A DNA stretch of 64,000 bases, taken from NCBI RefSeq assembly GCF_024199925.1, contig NZ_JANADR010000001.1:4340001-4404000 (forward strand), written 5' to 3'. Both the position numbers and the translations under genes were made by a program. Source of the DNA: Bradyrhizobium sp. CCGUVB1N3 (GTDB taxonomy: Bacteria; Pseudomonadota; Alphaproteobacteria; Rhizobiales; Xanthobacteraceae). This document shows, piece after piece, positions 63,060 to 64,000 of the stretch. The stretch's first letter is position 1; each line of letters starts with the position of its first letter. A model generated the notes under the pieces. That model searched no databases. It had not been told where the DNA came from and saw only the letters and a list, made by a program, of their open reading frames with translations.

Positions 63060-63914
63060 TCAGCCCTTGGTGACCAGCGGCGGCGGCGCGTAGATCGGCG
63101 GGCTGTCGAGATTCCAGCGCACGCCGAGCTTCACGTCGTGCGAGGTGATGTCCTTGAACTGGAACGGCGCGTGCGTCGTGTTGGTTACGCCGTCGAACGA
63201 GTAGCTGGCACCAGTGATGCCGCTGCCCATGTCGACGTAGCTGTAGGCCAGTTCGAGGGTGAGGCTCGGATTGACCTTGTAGGCAAGACCGGCATGCGCA
63301 GCCCAGGCGAAGTTCCACTTCGAGGCAGCGCCGGCATAGTTCAGGCTGCGGCTCTGAATGCCGCCGCTCATGCTGTCACCGGAGTCGGTGAAGTCGCCGA
63401 CCGTGACGCGCGCCGTGCCGACGCCCGCGCCGATGAACGGAGTGATGCACCACCAGGTGCCGAGATCGACGTAGGCGTTGGCAAGGAAGAGCAGTTCCGA
63501 CTTGGTTGCGGTGTAGCTGTTGGTGCCGACGAAACCGGCGGCCGGGCCTGTGCCGGTCACGACGTCGAGGCCCGTGAAGGTCGTCTTGCCGCGATACTGG
63601 CCGGTGATGTCGGCGCGGAACCAGCTGTTGAAGCGATAGCCAGCGCCGAGGTCGAAGATGCCGCCACTGCTGAAGCTGCCAGTCTGTGCAACGTTCACGT
63701 TGTTGTAGGCGGCGGCGTTGGTGTCGAGCACCCGGTCAACGCGCTGGTTGCTGAAGCCGATATCGCCGCGCAGATACCAGCCTCCGAAGTCGGCGGGCGG
63801 AGCCGGCGGCGCGTACATGGGGGGCGGCGCTGCGATCGGCATGTCGGCGGCGAATGCCATCGACGAGATCAAAGTTGCCGCACCCGCGGCAAGGAAAGAC
63901 TTAACGCTACGCAT
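63060..63914 (-). CDS. Outer-membrane beta-barrel protein (Omp25/31-like)
   Basis: A 284-residue protein with signal peptide SFLAAGAATLISSMAFAADM, a Pro-rich linker (PIAAPPPMYAPPAPPADFGG) and a barrel starting WYLRGDIGFSNQRVDRVLD. It has strands such as ITPFIGAGVGTARVTVGDFT and LTLELAYSYVDMGSGITGAS. The C-terminus is DSPPIYAPPPLVTKG, without the usual terminal Phe. I chose the ATG that starts the signal peptide, 20 codons inside the longest frame. AAGGACG lies upstream. Confidence 0.88.
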   Translation of the reverse strand: MRSVKSFLAAGAATLISSMAFAADMPIAAPPPMYAPPAPPADFGGWYLRGDIGFSNQRVDRVLDTNAAAYNNVNVAQTGSFSSGGIFDLGAGYRFNSWFRADITGQYRGKTTFTGLDVVTGTGPAAGFVGTNSYTATKSELLFLANAYVDLGTWWCITPFIGAGVGTARVTVGDFTDSGDSMSGGIQSRSLNYAGAASKWNFAWAAHAGLAYKVNPSLTLELAYSYVDMGSGITGASYSFDGVTNTTHAPFQFKDITSHDVKLGVRWNLDSPPIYAPPPLVTKG

Positions 63915-64000
63915 TGGCTTCGTCCTTTTGGCCGGTGAGGCAAAATACGGAAGCCTCACGTTCTGAAAACTCACGGGCGGACGATGGCACTAAATGCTTA

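Overview
The window is GC-rich chromosomal DNA from an alphaproteobacterium, most probably Bradyrhizobium (Rhizobiales). The clues agree: a fliF-fliG-fliH-fliN-flbD flagellar block of Caulobacter/Bradyrhizobium type, a napEDABC operon behind a perfect FixK/FNR box, a rhizobial hmu/TonB haem-uptake locus with a candidate Irr (ICE) box, small DUF proteins typical of the genus, and several families of intergenic palindromes. I see no rRNA, tRNA, CRISPR, prophage or transposase; this looks like core or near-core genome.

Layout. 1-4.7 kb: end of a flagellar operon (MS ring, switch, export regulator) closed by flbD and a terminator. 5-6.5 kb: an M20 carboxypeptidase and a small membrane protein. 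6.5-11 kb: an alkanesulfonate operon on the minus strand (ssuA, a 28-aa peptide gene, ssuD, ssuC, ssuB, flavin reductase); ssuA carries a one-base frameshift. 11-16 kb: cytochrome P450, L,D-transpeptidase, LuxR-type regulator and a luciferase-like monooxygenase. 16-20.3 kb: napEDABC, periplasmic nitrate reductase with its quinol-oxidising cytochromes. 20.4-29 kb: a RecD-like helicase, a TPR-caspase protein, exported MsrA plus MsrB, several small membrane or secreted proteins and a cytochrome c/beta-propeller fusion. 29-37.9 kb: a proline-rich membrane protein, purA, two tandem EamA transporters, a chemoreceptor and a D-2-hydroxyacid dehydrogenase. 37.9-46.6 kb: a complete haem-acquisition locus, hmuR-hmuQ-hutX-exbB-exbD-tonB facing hmuP-hmuT-hmuU-hmuV. 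46.6-50.3 kb: a DUF4139 protein, a response regulator with Glu at the phosphoacceptor site, and an AraC-type regulator. 50.6-57.5 kb: a thiolase and a LysR regulator divergent from an operon of 2HCT transporter, CitE-like lyase, class III CoA-transferase and exported amidohydrolase. 57.6-64 kb: serA and serC for serine synthesis, then GNAT, glutathione S-transferase and two outer-membrane beta-barrel proteins.

How the genes work together. In the haem locus HmuR with TonB-ExbB-ExbD imports haem across the outer membrane, HmuTUV takes it across the inner membrane, and HutX and HmuQ handle and degrade it in the cytoplasm. The ssu genes import sulfonates and release sulfite. The nap genes move electrons from quinol through NapC and NapB to NapA. 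The 2HCT operon reads as a possible unassigned route: an exported lactonase-like hydrolase makes a hydroxy-acid, 2HCT imports it, CoA-transferase activates it and a citramalyl/malyl-CoA-type lyase cleaves it. This is the best candidate in the window for an undescribed system, but its substrate is inferred only.

Two genes (ssuA and the amidohydrolase) each appear to lack a single base. These may be real lesions or base-calling errors, and raw reads would settle it.
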